Shown in pieces: positions 33,715 to 41,024 of a stretch of 64,000 nt of DNA. The DNA is from Chloroflexota bacterium (GTDB taxonomy: Bacteria; Chloroflexota; Ktedonobacteria; Ktedonobacterales; JADMIN01), in assembly GCA_021323855.1 (NCBI GenBank), contig JAJPKE010000015.1, positions 62,001-126,000 of the forward strand, read 5' to 3'. The position numbers and the translations under genes were made by a program. Below the pieces are notes generated by a model that was not told where the DNA came from, searched no databases, and saw nothing but the letters and a program-made list of their open reading frames with translations. Positions within the stretch are counted from its first letter, which is position 1; the number at the start of each line of letters is the position of its first letter.

Positions 33715-33885
33715 TGGCTTGAAGGTTTGACCGAGCGGCGTTGCCGGTACTGGCTCGGACGGCAACGAAAAAGCACGCCTGTGGACCTGGGGTAAGACTC
33801 GCCTGGATGCTCTGGTTCGTCTAGGGCATCGAGGAAAGCACCTGGGGGTGAAGCAGGAACAACGAAAGATCGAACCAAACGAGTA
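33715..33885 (+). ncRNA. Candidate omega RNA scaffold downstream of tnpB
   Basis: Two perfectly complementary, interleaved arm pairs follow the tnpB stop: CCGAGC (33731-33736) with GCTCGG (33753-33758), and GTTGCCG (33740-33746) with CGGCAAC (33760-33766). This is the arrangement of an H-type pseudoknot, as known in omega RNAs. A further stem GATGC (33806-33810)/GCATC (33826-33830) follows, then GTGAAGCAGGAA. The guide would lie just beyond the element's right end. Position and length are estimates. Confidence 0.5.
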
Positions 33886-33948
33886 CGTTTGCGTAGATTG
33901 ATCGGAGCAGGATGGATATGTCGGAAGCAATGGGCACTCCTGGAATGG

Positions 33949-34289
33949 CTCATCCTTGCCAAAGTGCTTCCCACACCGGCTCACAGCGGAAACCCCAGTT
34001 ATGTGACCGGAGTCTTTATCCTCACCTTCTGTGTCATCGCCTTCTACCTCTGTATCGCAGCGCTCGGAGACAATCTGACCATCGCTGCTGTCCTCTCTTC
34101 CCGGGCATCGCCTACGGTTGTGATGATGTCGGCGTGATGATCGGCGACAGCAACGTCTTGCTCATCATCGGCGGGTACGCAGGACTGGTGAGTGCGGTCA
34201 TTGCCGCCTATCTCTCGGCGGCCATCGTCATCAACAGCTCCCTCAGACGAGCGGCGCTGCCTATCTTCCCGGCTATGCCAACTCGCTAA
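33949..34289 (+). pseudogene. C-terminal remnant of a GPR1/FUN34/YaaH (acetate transporter) family gene, frameshifted
   Basis: Two overlapping frames together read like the end of a YaaH-family transporter. One frame gives NPSYVTGVFILTFCVIAFYLCIAAL followed by GDN (quoted partly: TGVFILTFCVIAFYLCIAAL). The other, from about 34120, gives IGDSNVLLIIGGYAGLVSAV and AAYLSAAIVINSSLRRAALPIFP, matching the family's closing IGGWLG...AxYxSAAxVINSTFGRxVLP pattern. A frameshift near 34110-34125 separates them, and the N-terminal two thirds are missing, replaced by the TnpB element. It is probably inactive. Most likely damaged by insertion and deletion. Confidence 0.6.
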
Positions 34290-34384
34290 GCCGTGAGGTG
34301 AGATTCGTTGTCTGCGAGATCGTCGGTTGGCGCCTCAACAAACAGCAGGCGCCAACCGACATGTCGTATGTCAGCTCAAGTGTG

Positions 34385-34630
34385 TTAGTGAGCGTGAGGC
34401 CGCCCCTCCGCAAATTGATCACAGAGATCAAAGAATTCATTTGCGTCGCTGGCAAAACGAATTGCTGCCTCCTGCTCTTTGGCGGTTACCTGTCTCTGCC
34501 CGCACTCTGAGCAGGTGATGTAGCAGTCAATGATTTCATCGTCGGAGAGCGCATCAACCATACGCCGGTCAACCAGACCTGCGGCATATTGGCGCTCTCG
34601 TAACTCCTGAGCAAGCTGGTGTTTCTGCAT
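34385..34630 (-). CDS. Small hypothetical protein with one CxxC pair
   Basis: An 81-residue protein starting at the ATG at 34630, with AGAGGA five bases upstream. I do not recognise the family. The N-terminal half is charged and helical (QLAQELRERQYAAGLVDRR), followed by a zinc-knuckle-like CYITCSECGQRQVTAKE and a helical end with a further Cys. The stray Cys residues could complete a metal site. It starts 67 bases after the stop of the thymidylate-synthase-like gene on the same strand and could be co-transcribed with it. Confidence 0.6.
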   Translation of the reverse strand: MQKHQLAQELRERQYAAGLVDRRMVDALSDDEIIDCYITCSECGQRQVTAKEQEAAIRFASDANEFFDLCDQFAEGRPHAH

Positions 34631-34696
34631 CAATATCCTCTCTCTTTGCGATTGCCCTTCATTGCTTTTACTTCAGCCGTTAATGCAGCAACGCAT

Positions 34697-35353
34697 CTAT
34701 TGCGCAGCCAGGATGGTCGCCATAAGGTCACGCTCGGTCGCATAAATATGGGCCGATTTGATGGTCATGATGAGACGCCCCACCGGCACGTCCAGCACGG
34801 CGGCGATGCGCTGCTGGATGGCCGCCAGTTCCACCAGGTTGCCGTAGCCCTTCGTGCCGAAGTCTATGCTATGCGCGTAGACGACCTGTTCCAGCGCGCC
34901 ATCGGGCAGCCAGAAGTCCAGCAGGCTGATGCAGGGAATATAGCTGGTATCGGTCAGCGGCTGAAAGGTGGTGATGGTGGCTGAACGCGCCTCAGGGTTG
35001 TGGCGCAGGCGCTCGATCACCCAGGCGATCTGGTCGCGTCCGCTGTGCGCGTAGTCGTAGAGGCGAGTGGCGTAGCTATCGGCGTTGCCCAGCGCCGGAA
35101 GGCGCGCATACTCGGTGAAGTTGGCGCGCATCCACGCCAGCCGCTCCGGGTCCGCATAGCTGGCGATCAGCACGTCGTCGGGGTCCGGCGTGGCGATGTC
35201 GAGGGTGACGTGGGCCAGTTCCAGCATGGGCAGTCCGTCATAACTGCCGGGCGCGCCATCTTCCAGGATGCGCTGGGCGATGCTCAGCCACGCCTCCCCA
35301 AGCGTTGCGGCGGGTATCGTCTGCGGCCCGCGCGTCTTCTCCATCATCGTCAC
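34697..35353 (-). CDS. Short thymidylate synthase-family protein
   Basis: A 218-residue protein from a GTG at 35353, which has AGGAGG six bases upstream; an ATG at 35347 is the alternative. The core of the thymidylate synthase family is present but shortened: RSATITTFQPLTD, the Cys141 nucleophile in YIPCISLLDFWL, YAHSIDFGTKGYGNLVELA, in which Asn172 matches the base-reading Asn, and TIKSAHIYATERD. The phosphate Arg of the QRS motif is replaced by His161. The N-terminal half, normally carrying the folate-site Trp/Glu motif, is weakly conserved and contains SYADPERLAW. It resembles phage-type or hydroxymethylase-like relatives. It is the third family member in this window and the only one with Cys and Asn together. 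Confidence 0.72.
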   Translation of the reverse strand: MTMMEKTRGPQTIPAATLGEAWLSIAQRILEDGAPGSYDGLPMLELAHVTLDIATPDPDDVLIASYADPERLAWMRANFTEYARLPALGNADSYATRLYDYAHSGRDQIAWVIERLRHNPEARSATITTFQPLTDTSYIPCISLLDFWLPDGALEQVVYAHSIDFGTKGYGNLVELAAIQQRIAAVLDVPVGRLIMTIKSAHIYATERDLMATILAAQ

Positions 35354-35419
35354 TGTCAGCCTCCTGCGAATGTGTCTCTGCTCCGGCCCTAGTATACGAT
35401 ACGGCCATGCGCGCAGCAG

Positions 35420-35480
35420 ACCTCACCCCCATCCCCTCTCCCACGAGGAGAGGGGAGTACGGGCGCTGGTAGGCAATCCG
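35420..35480. repeat. Family 1 hairpin repeat with GCTGGTAGGCAA tail
   Basis: CCTCACCCCCATCCCCTCTCC-type arm, hairpin CCCTCTCCcacgaGGAGAGGGG, then GCGCTGGTAGGCAATCC, matching the tail of the 25750 copy. 35354-35535 holds no gene. Confidence 0.7.
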
Positions 35481-35535
35481 GCGCTGGTGTGGGGAGTATG
35501 TAAATCACTACTATTGGTGTATTCAACTAGCCAGT

Positions 35536-36180
35536 TTAGCCATAGCGACGGGTGATCTCTTCCCATTGCGGCGGCGGACCGGGAAGTGGCGTCGTTGCTG
35601 GGGCGCGCATGGCATCGAGCAGCAGCGCCAGATAGCGCTGGCGCAGTTGGTCGGTGCGTTGCTGGTCGGCCACGCGGACAGCTTGCAGTTGCTCGAAGAT
35701 CAGCGAGAGATCGCTGACGGCGATATCATCGCGTAACGCGCCTGCGGCTTTGGTGCGGTCGAGGAGTTGCTGCGTAGCCTCATACGCTGTGCGGCCCAGC
35801 CGGTACAGTTCCTCGCCAGCGGTGAAGTTTCCGGCGAAGCGCAGTGTCAGCGAGCCGGTGCCTGCATCCACAGCGCGGCGCATGAAGGTGGCGAAGGCGG
35901 ACCAGGGATCGCCGGTATCTGCCAGCGCGGCCTCAACCTCAGTCACGTAGCGTTGCAGCCCATCCAGGCTCAGCCGTTGGAGCAATTCGTCTTTGCTGCG
36001 ATAGCGGCGGTACAGCACGCTAATACCGACTCCGGCGCGTTCGGCCACCGCTGCGATGGGCGCATCGGGGTCGGTGGTGAAGACGGCGCGTGCGGCATCG
36101 AGGACGCGCTGATCGTTGCGTTTGGCCTGCGCGCGTCGTCCGCTCAGCGGCGTTGCCCTGGTCGTTTCTGCTGTATCCAT
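35536..36180 (-). CDS. TetR-family transcriptional regulator
   Basis: A 214-residue regulator; ATG at 36180 with GGAGG upstream. The helix-turn-helix reads RVLDAARAVFTTDPDAPIAA, VAERAGVGISVLYRRYRSK, DELLQRLS. The N-terminal 20 residues are a basic tail (GRRAQAKRNDQ). The C-terminal domain matches no ligand class I can name, although its length and the Ala-rich helices are typical. It faces away from the membrane-protein gene at 36444, with 263 bases between the two starts; no clear palindrome stands out in that region. Likely autoregulatory, but its targets are unknown. Confidence 0.9.
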   Translation of the reverse strand: MDTAETTRATPLSGRRAQAKRNDQRVLDAARAVFTTDPDAPIAAVAERAGVGISVLYRRYRSKDELLQRLSLDGLQRYVTEVEAALADTGDPWSAFATFMRRAVDAGTGSLTLRFAGNFTAGEELYRLGRTAYEATQQLLDRTKAAGALRDDIAVSDLSLIFEQLQAVRVADQQRTDQLRQRYLALLLDAMRAPATTPLPGPPPQWEEITRRYG

Positions 36181-36443
36181 GTCTCATGGCCTCCTCTGGC
36201 GCGAACTCTTCGCTGATGTGAGTTGCCGTCACGGATGGAACGAAGTGTTCCTCATCCAGTGAACAACCCACTATTGGAACAGAATACTTTATTCCGCTAT
36301 TTTGTGCAAGGAGAGAATGACAAGTGAGGGCGGAAAGAGCGTTGTGTTTCACGGCCCTCTCTGCTATAGTGGGGCGCGTTGGTTGCGTGATGGCGATGCC
36401 TCCTGCATCACCGCTGGTTTCCCTATGCACGCGAGGATTGAGC

Positions 36444-37430
36444 ATGCCGTTCTTCGACCGCTTCTGGTGGCTACGCTACGCCGCGATTCCAGGCGCTCTA
36501 CTGCTTCTCTCTTTCATCATTGATATGACGTTCACAGACATGCACTGGTCAACGCAAGGCGAGCAGCTTGACCTGCACCTCTTTATAGAGGCCCTCCTAA
36601 TTCTTGCCTGGGGGTTAGGGATATTGGGCATTGCAATCTTTTGGGTAAAAAATGCGCCTATGGCCCATGATCGCATGATACGACGGGAGTCGGCTATCGA
36701 AGGTAATCAAGATGCAATTCCGCTGGCACAAAGCAGTCCAACCCAAGCTGAGTTTGTTGATACGACTACACTGCTGTCCTTGCTCTGGCGACAGACTAGA
36801 TTATCGAGATTTTTCACTCTTTTTTTTGCTATCACTGCCATTCCACCTCTCATTGTTATGGCATCTGTTTTCCCGATTATAGTCATCGTCGGTCTGGTTA
36901 TTCTTCTTCAAGGTCGTGTATCTGAAGTTTTTATGGGAGACTGGAGCATAGTTGTAGCAGTCATACTCATCATTGTGTTAGCGCCGATTGTAAGCGGAAT
37001 GGCTTTATATGCGATCCGCATGATGGTGCGTAGCGTCGTGAGGATGCGGCAACCACAAGGTGTTGAAGCAACTGCTGACGGTATCACTGTCAGGCCATTT
37101 TCTGGCGCGCCAGCAAGTTCACTCCGTTGGGATGAGATGCGCTTGCTCGAAGTAGCCTATTCTAAACGAAGCTCATCGCGTGTCTATACACTGTATGGCT
37201 CTGACAGAAGCATTTCCTGGTATGAAGATGAGCAAAGGGGAGCCAATGCCTGGTATGACCCTGTAGACATAACTACCGAGAATTCAGTTGACGGCTACCA
37301 GCAATTGCTGGTGTTAATTACAGCGCGCACTGGCCTTTTGCCGCGTACCTTCGATCCTCGCTTGCAACAGGAGCCACAGGCGGATCAGACGATGTTGCAC
37401 CAGAATGGTATGCTGCCTGAACAAGAATAA
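36444..37430 (+). CDS. Membrane protein with C-terminal PH-like domain
   Basis: A 328-residue protein; ATG at 36444 with GAGGATTGAGC before it. Two N-terminal hydrophobic segments (YAAIPGALLLLSFIIDMTF and LFIEALLILAWGLGILGIAIFW, cut at twenty residues each) are followed by a charged loop. Two more come at about residues 120-200 (FFAITAIPPLIVMASVFPII, VVAVILIIVLAPIVSGMAL). The last 110 residues look like a soluble beta domain (GVEATADGITVRPFSG...LRWDEMRLLEVAY), similar to bacterial PH domains found after membrane helices. No function can be assigned. The gene and the two after it are more AT-rich than their surroundings. Confidence 0.65.
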   Translation: MPFFDRFWWLRYAAIPGALLLLSFIIDMTFTDMHWSTQGEQLDLHLFIEALLILAWGLGILGIAIFWVKNAPMAHDRMIRRESAIEGNQDAIPLAQSSPTQAEFVDTTTLLSLLWRQTRLSRFFTLFFAITAIPPLIVMASVFPIIVIVGLVILLQGRVSEVFMGDWSIVVAVILIIVLAPIVSGMALYAIRMMVRSVVRMRQPQGVEATADGITVRPFSGAPASSLRWDEMRLLEVAYSKRSSSRVYTLYGSDRSISWYEDEQRGANAWYDPVDITTENSVDGYQQLLVLITARTGLLPRTFDPRLQQEPQADQTMLHQNGMLPEQE

Positions 37431-37457
37431 TCGGCTTCTAGCAGAAGAGTACACTAC

Positions 37458-37871
37458 ATGCCCCTGCCGCCTTTGCGTCCAGATGGAACCTTGCCGCCTG
37501 GACAGCATCAAATTGCTGATACAAACGACCTATTTGTTGTCTATCCAGCCACAACTCCAACGAGACGGGCATTGAATGATGCACTTGCTCATTGTGCCCA
37601 GATCATGAGACAATTCACGTTGGGCATAGTTCTTCTCATAGATGGTAGTTATCTGACCGGCAAAGCTGAACCGAATGATGTTGATATGGCATTGCTTTCC
37701 ACTGGAGCAAGCGAAACTGCAATACTCCAACGGTTGCAAGATGAAGGAGTTGATCTGAACCTATTAGATATTTTTGTTGTACTTTCTCAACAAGACTTGG
37801 ATGGGTGGAGGGACTTCTTTAGTGTGGATGGCTCAGGCCAGCCACGAGGTATTGTGTTGCTAACGATCTAG
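37458..37871 (+). CDS. Small nucleotidyltransferase-like protein (DUF6932-like)
   Basis: A 137-residue protein resembling the DUF6932 group of minimal nucleotidyltransferases. It opens with LPPLRPDGTLPPGQHQ, the LPPG(I/Q)H start typical of that group, then RRALNDALAHCAQIM and the catalytic-type segment LLIDGSYLTGKAEPNDVDMALL, in which GS and DVD match the Gly-Ser and metal-binding Asp pair of the Pol-beta fold. It ends with a helix and an Asp-rich loop. Such proteins are usually paired with a short partner gene; here 37902-38141 follows by 30 bases. A toxin-antitoxin-like module is a reasonable reading, but neither toxicity nor substrate is known. Confidence 0.65.
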   Translation: MPLPPLRPDGTLPPGQHQIADTNDLFVVYPATTPTRRALNDALAHCAQIMRQFTLGIVLLIDGSYLTGKAEPNDVDMALLSTGASETAILQRLQDEGVDLNLLDIFVVLSQQDLDGWRDFFSVDGSGQPRGIVLLTI

Positions 37872-37901
37872 CGGCACAAGCTAATTTCCGAGAGAAGCGA
37901 T

Positions 37902-38141
37902 ATGCGGGATACTCAACCACCGATTACGAACGATCAGGAGTTAGCTGGATATAAGGCGGGGCTTGAACGCTTCAAAACGATTGTAGCGGCGCGGGAAGCT
38001 GCGCTTTTTGCCAGCCAGCACGATCCGCAGCGTCTCGAGGAGGCGCGCCAGGAACTCTATCGCGTGTATCGAAAACGACAAGGTATCCTTGATGCAATTG
38101 CGGTCTATGAGCAGCAACACCATGTACAGCATACCGCCTAG
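37902..38141 (+). CDS. Small helical partner of the nucleotidyltransferase-like protein
   Basis: A 79-residue, strongly helical protein. The start PPITNDQELAGYKAGLERFK resembles the ITNERQYRxTxxQLxxFExAL start of short proteins commonly found next to DUF6932 genes. The remainder is a coiled-coil-like EEARQELYRVYRKRQGILDAIAVYE. It lacks a helix-turn-helix and the Rx4-6H motif of HEPN toxins. It is 30 bases downstream of the nucleotidyltransferase-like gene on the same strand. I treat the pair as a functional unit; which member would be toxin or antitoxin is not evident. Confidence 0.6.
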   Translation: MRDTQPPITNDQELAGYKAGLERFKTIVAAREAALFASQHDPQRLEEARQELYRVYRKRQGILDAIAVYEQQHHVQHTA

Positions 38142-38161
38142 CGAGGGGAGAATGCTCACGA

Positions 38162-38749
38162 ATGCAGTCAACAGATTCCGGCTCCGCGCGTGACACGCTG
38201 GCGGCGCTGTGGTCGCCGCTGCTCGCCATCACCACTATTCATGAGGGACGCGCCAATGGGCAGATTGCGCTGGCGGCGCTCCCCGCCAGCATCCTGCCGG
38301 ATGCGCCGCGTGTGTTGGTTGAGCTATGGAAGGCGAACCTGACGCATGACCTGGTGCTGACCTCCGGCGTCTTCGCGGTCCATCTGCTGCCGGCGAGCGG
38401 CGACGATCACCTGCTGGCAACACTCGCGCTGATTCGCCAGCTTGGGCTGCGCTCCGGACGCGACGGCGATAAGCTGGCGGAGGTGCCGTGGCGTCCAGGG
38501 GTGACGGGCTGCCCAGTTCTCACCGATGCGCTCTGCTATGCGGAGGCGCGGGTGACGGCGACGCTGGACGCCGGCGAGATGACGATCTTCCTGGGCGATG
38601 TTGTGGCGGGGGAGCGGCTGCGGCCCGGCGAGCCGCTCACCTGGACTGTAGCGCGCGAGCAGATGCCACCCGACTGGCTGGCCGAATACGACGCCAACCA
38701 GCAGCGCCAGCGCGACGAGGCGCGTCGCCTGCGCGGGGGCAACAGTTAA
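38162..38749 (+). CDS. Flavin reductase-like (FMN-binding split barrel) protein
   Basis: A 195-residue protein of the flavin reductase-like domain family (DIM6/NTAB). The pattern is WSPLLAITTIHEGRANGQIA, ASILPDAPRVLVELWKANLTHDLVLTSGVFAVHLLPA (two strands, cut here in reading) and a late EARVTATLDAGEMTIFLGDVV, the conserved end strand in which H/E residues hold FMN. It likely binds FMN and may reduce it with NAD(P)H or act as a flavin-dependent oxidoreductase. The stop codon TAA overlaps in a TTAA palindrome with the stop of the opposing gene at 38746. The start 21 bases after the preceding small gene suggests read-through transcription. Confidence 0.75.
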   Translation: MQSTDSGSARDTLAALWSPLLAITTIHEGRANGQIALAALPASILPDAPRVLVELWKANLTHDLVLTSGVFAVHLLPASGDDHLLATLALIRQLGLRSGRDGDKLAEVPWRPGVTGCPVLTDALCYAEARVTATLDAGEMTIFLGDVVAGERLRPGEPLTWTVAREQMPPDWLAEYDANQQRQRDEARRLRGGNS

Positions 38750-38970
38750 GCCAGTTCCGGGACGTGTTCATCCTCATTGCGTTCGATGAGCGCACCAACC
38801 ACTTCCATCAGCGACGCCAGCGGATGCGCCTCGTCTTCGCCAACGCGATCAATGAGCGAATCGAGCAACGCAACCAATTGCTGATACTCAGCTTCGGTAT
38901 GTGGCACGAAGAGCAAGGGCGCAAGATCCGGCCATGCCTGTTCGATTCGCTCTAGGTCGTTTGTCGCCAT
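38746..38970 (-). CDS. Short HigA2-type antitoxin-like protein downstream of metG
   Basis: A 74-residue acidic protein from the ATG at 38970, five bases after the metG stop with GGAG upstream; it probably shares the metG transcript. The sequence PHTEAEYQQLVALLDSLIDR followed by a short spacer, LASLMEVVGALIERNEDEHVPE, matches the N-terminal dimerisation segment of HigA2-like antitoxins (xTEAEYxxALxxIxxL...LxxLxxLIExYEExHxP). The helix-turn-helix domain that normally follows is missing, and no toxin gene is adjacent. It could be an orphan remnant or a protein with another role. Confidence 0.6.
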   Translation of the reverse strand: MATNDLERIEQAWPDLAPLLFVPHTEAEYQQLVALLDSLIDRVGEDEAHPLASLMEVVGALIERNEDEHVPELA

Positions 38971-38975
38971 CGTTC

Positions 38976-40643
38976 TCACTCCGCGACCGATGCCTCCGCC
39001 TGCTCTGGCAGTTCGTGCTTGCGGAAGAGGACGTCGCCAGGAACGACCGCCGTGCCTGCCGGATAGCTGCCCCAGGTGGTCGCCTGCGCGCGTGCGGCGG
39101 GTGTATCGGCTGCCAGCGAGACGCCAAGCTGAGCCGCGATGCCTGCTGCCATGCCAGGGATGAACGGCTGGCAGTAGTAGGCGGTCAGCCGCAACGCCTC
39201 CACGAGATTGTAGAGAACGGTATCGAGCCGTTCTGCCGCAGCCGCGCCGTCCTCGCCGCCGGCTTTACGCCGCTTCGCCAGGGTCCAGGGCGCGGAATCT
39301 TCGACATACTTGTTGGCGGCGTCCACCAGTTCCCAGATGGCGGCCAGCGCCTCATGCGGCGCGTATCGCTCTATCGCCGCGTCCACGCGCGCCAGTAAAT
39401 TGCGCGCCGTCTCAATCAACGGCAGGTCTGCGTCGGTGGTGGCGTGCGGCGCGGGAACGATGCCATCGCAGTAGCGCCCAACCATGCTCACCGTGCGATT
39501 GAGCAGATTGCCCAGCCGGTCGCCTAGATCGCTGTTGGTGGAGCGGATGAAGCGTTCCAGCGTGAAATCGCCGTCTTCGGTGGCGGGAATCTCGCGCAGC
39601 AGATAGTAGCGTAGCGCGTCGGTGCCGTACTCTGCCGCCAGTTCAACGGGATCAATCACATTGCCGAGCGACTTGCTGATCTTCTCGTTGCCGACGGTCA
39701 CATAGCCATGCACGAAGATCGTCGTCGGCAGCGGCACCCCAGCGGAGAGCAGCATCGCCGGCCAGTAGACCGCATGGAAGCGGATGATGCCCTTGCCGAT
39801 GACATGCACGCGGTTAGGGTTTTCCGCCCAGTAATGCTGATAGAGTGGCCCGTCGTGCGCGTAGTCCAGCGCCGTGATATAGTTGCCGAGCGCATCGAAC
39901 CAGACGTACATCACCTGGTCCGGATCGCCCGGCACTGGAATGCCCCAGCCACGCGCCCGCACTTGCGACCGCGAGACGCTGAAGTCCTGCAAGCCGCTGC
40001 GAATGAAGCTCAGCACTTCATTTTTGCGCGTATTTGGTATCACACGCAACTGGTCGGATTCGATCAGTTCAGCCAACTGCTCGCCATAGCGCGAGAGGCG
40101 AAAGAAATAATTTTCCTCTTCCACCACCTCTGGGCGCGTCAGGTGTTCCGGGCAGAGGCCGTCTATCAGTTCATCCTCGGTATAGAACTGCTCGCAGCCG
40201 ACACAGTAGAGGCCGCGATACGGGCGCGTGTAGATATCGCCGTTGGCGTCGCAGGCTTCCCACAGCTTGGCAACGCCTTCCAGGTGGCGCGGATCCACAC
40301 TGGTGCGGATGAAGTCGTCGAACGAGAGGTTGAGCTGTTCGTGCAACGCCTGAAAGTGCTCGGCGTTACGCGCGACGAACTCGCCGGTGGGCACACCTTC
40401 GCGCTCCGCAGCGCGCACATTCTTGAGACTGTTGTCGTCGGTGCCCGTCAGGAAGCGTACATCTTCACCGCGCAGGCGGTGATAGCGCGCCAGGGCGTCC
40501 GTCAGCACGGCCTCCAACGCGAAGCCGATATGCGGCCTGGCATTGACATACGGTATCGCCGTGGTGACGTACCAGCGCGGCGATGCGCCTGCTTTTGCTT
40601 CTGGTGTATCGTTGGCGCCCTTACGGTTGTTGGTCTTGGCCAT
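38976..40643 (-). CDS. metG: Methionyl-tRNA synthetase
   Basis: A 555-residue class I aminoacyl-tRNA synthetase that charges tRNA-Met. The start is the ATG at 40643 with GGAGGG six bases upstream; the first 22 residues are a basic tail. Motifs: TAIPYVNARPHIGFALE (HIGH), the zinc-binding region YCVGCEQFYTEDELI, VYVWFDALGNYI, and the KMSKS loop as VGNEKISKSLGN. The zinc region retains one CxxC and a CPEH, so it is the single- or reduced-knuckle form. The anticodon-binding helical domain (ENSAPWTLAK-type, here VEDSAPWTLAKRRKAG) is complete; the C-terminal beta-barrel dimerisation domain is absent. A separately terminated small ORF lies upstream. Confidence 0.95.
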   Translation of the reverse strand: MAKTNNRKGANDTPEAKAGASPRWYVTTAIPYVNARPHIGFALEAVLTDALARYHRLRGEDVRFLTGTDDNSLKNVRAAEREGVPTGEFVARNAEHFQALHEQLNLSFDDFIRTSVDPRHLEGVAKLWEACDANGDIYTRPYRGLYCVGCEQFYTEDELIDGLCPEHLTRPEVVEEENYFFRLSRYGEQLAELIESDQLRVIPNTRKNEVLSFIRSGLQDFSVSRSQVRARGWGIPVPGDPDQVMYVWFDALGNYITALDYAHDGPLYQHYWAENPNRVHVIGKGIIRFHAVYWPAMLLSAGVPLPTTIFVHGYVTVGNEKISKSLGNVIDPVELAAEYGTDALRYYLLREIPATEDGDFTLERFIRSTNSDLGDRLGNLLNRTVSMVGRYCDGIVPAPHATTDADLPLIETARNLLARVDAAIERYAPHEALAAIWELVDAANKYVEDSAPWTLAKRRKAGGEDGAAAAERLDTVLYNLVEALRLTAYYCQPFIPGMAAGIAAQLGVSLAADTPAARAQATTWGSYPAGTAVVPGDVLFRKHELPEQAEASVAE

Positions 40644-40740
40644 GATATCCCTCCAAACTCGCTTGTTTTGCTGGTGATGAATGAAAAATTGCCTGTATAT
40701 GCCTGTACCGATGTACCGGCCTGATGTTCCGACCCCACAA

Positions 40741-40776
40741 CACAACAAAATGGGCCACCCCTACCGGGCGGCCCAG
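40741..40776 (-). terminator. Rho-independent terminator after the small ORF upstream of metG
   Basis: On the minus strand GGGCCGCCC-ggta-GGGGTGGCCC followed by ATTTTGTTG. It lies between the 30-codon ORF at 40804-40896 and metG, so it either ends a short transcript or attenuates metG. Confidence 0.75.
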
Positions 40777-40803
40777 CGAACGCAAGCGTCGAGGTCGAAA
40801 CGA

Positions 40804-40896
40804 TCAGGCAGCGGCAGGAGCAGGCGGCAGCACGCGCGGGAGACCGCGCGCCCGCATGGCCATAGCAAAATATCCTGCGCCGATGATCTGCTGCAT
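40804..40896 (-). CDS. 30-residue small protein or leader peptide upstream of metG
   Basis: A short ORF from the ATG at 40896 to a TGA at 40804, with a good ribosome site (AAAGGTGG about ten bases upstream). The peptide begins MQQIIGAGYFAMAMRARGLP and ends in a Pro/Ala-rich tail. It holds three Met in the first fourteen residues. A terminator 28 bases downstream and then metG follow. It could be a free-standing small protein or a regulatory leader; Met codons are few for classical attenuation. Confidence 0.5.
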   Translation of the reverse strand: MQQIIGAGYFAMAMRARGLPRVLPPAPAAA

Positions 40897-40983
40897 CTGG
40901 TTTCGACCACCTTTCACAACTGATGCCTACATTGTATGACATAGCGCAAGGGCGCGGCAACTGGGCATAAGCTGGCGGCTGCG

Positions 40984-41022
40984 TGGTTCCCCCTCTCTCA
41001 CAAGGAGAGGGGGTGAGGTCTC
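40984..41022. repeat. Family 1 hairpin repeat
   Basis: CCCCCTCTCTcacaaGGAGAGGGGG followed by TGAGG, immediately after the VKOR gene's stop codon. 40644-40740 and 40897-40983 show nothing further. Confidence 0.7.
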
Positions 41023-41024
41023 CG

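Larger units (their letters stand above)
32428..33885 (+). mobile_element. IS200/IS605-family element encoding only TnpB (IS1341-like)
   Basis: A TnpB gene followed by a structured 3' region and no adjacent functional TnpA. The right end is placed near 33885 because the GTGAAGCAGGAA stretch at about 33860 resembles the right-end sequence that TnpB genes of this family often read into. The left end is not located. Movement would need a TnpA in trans; the TnpA-like protein at 29208 is catalytically dead. Confidence 0.55.
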
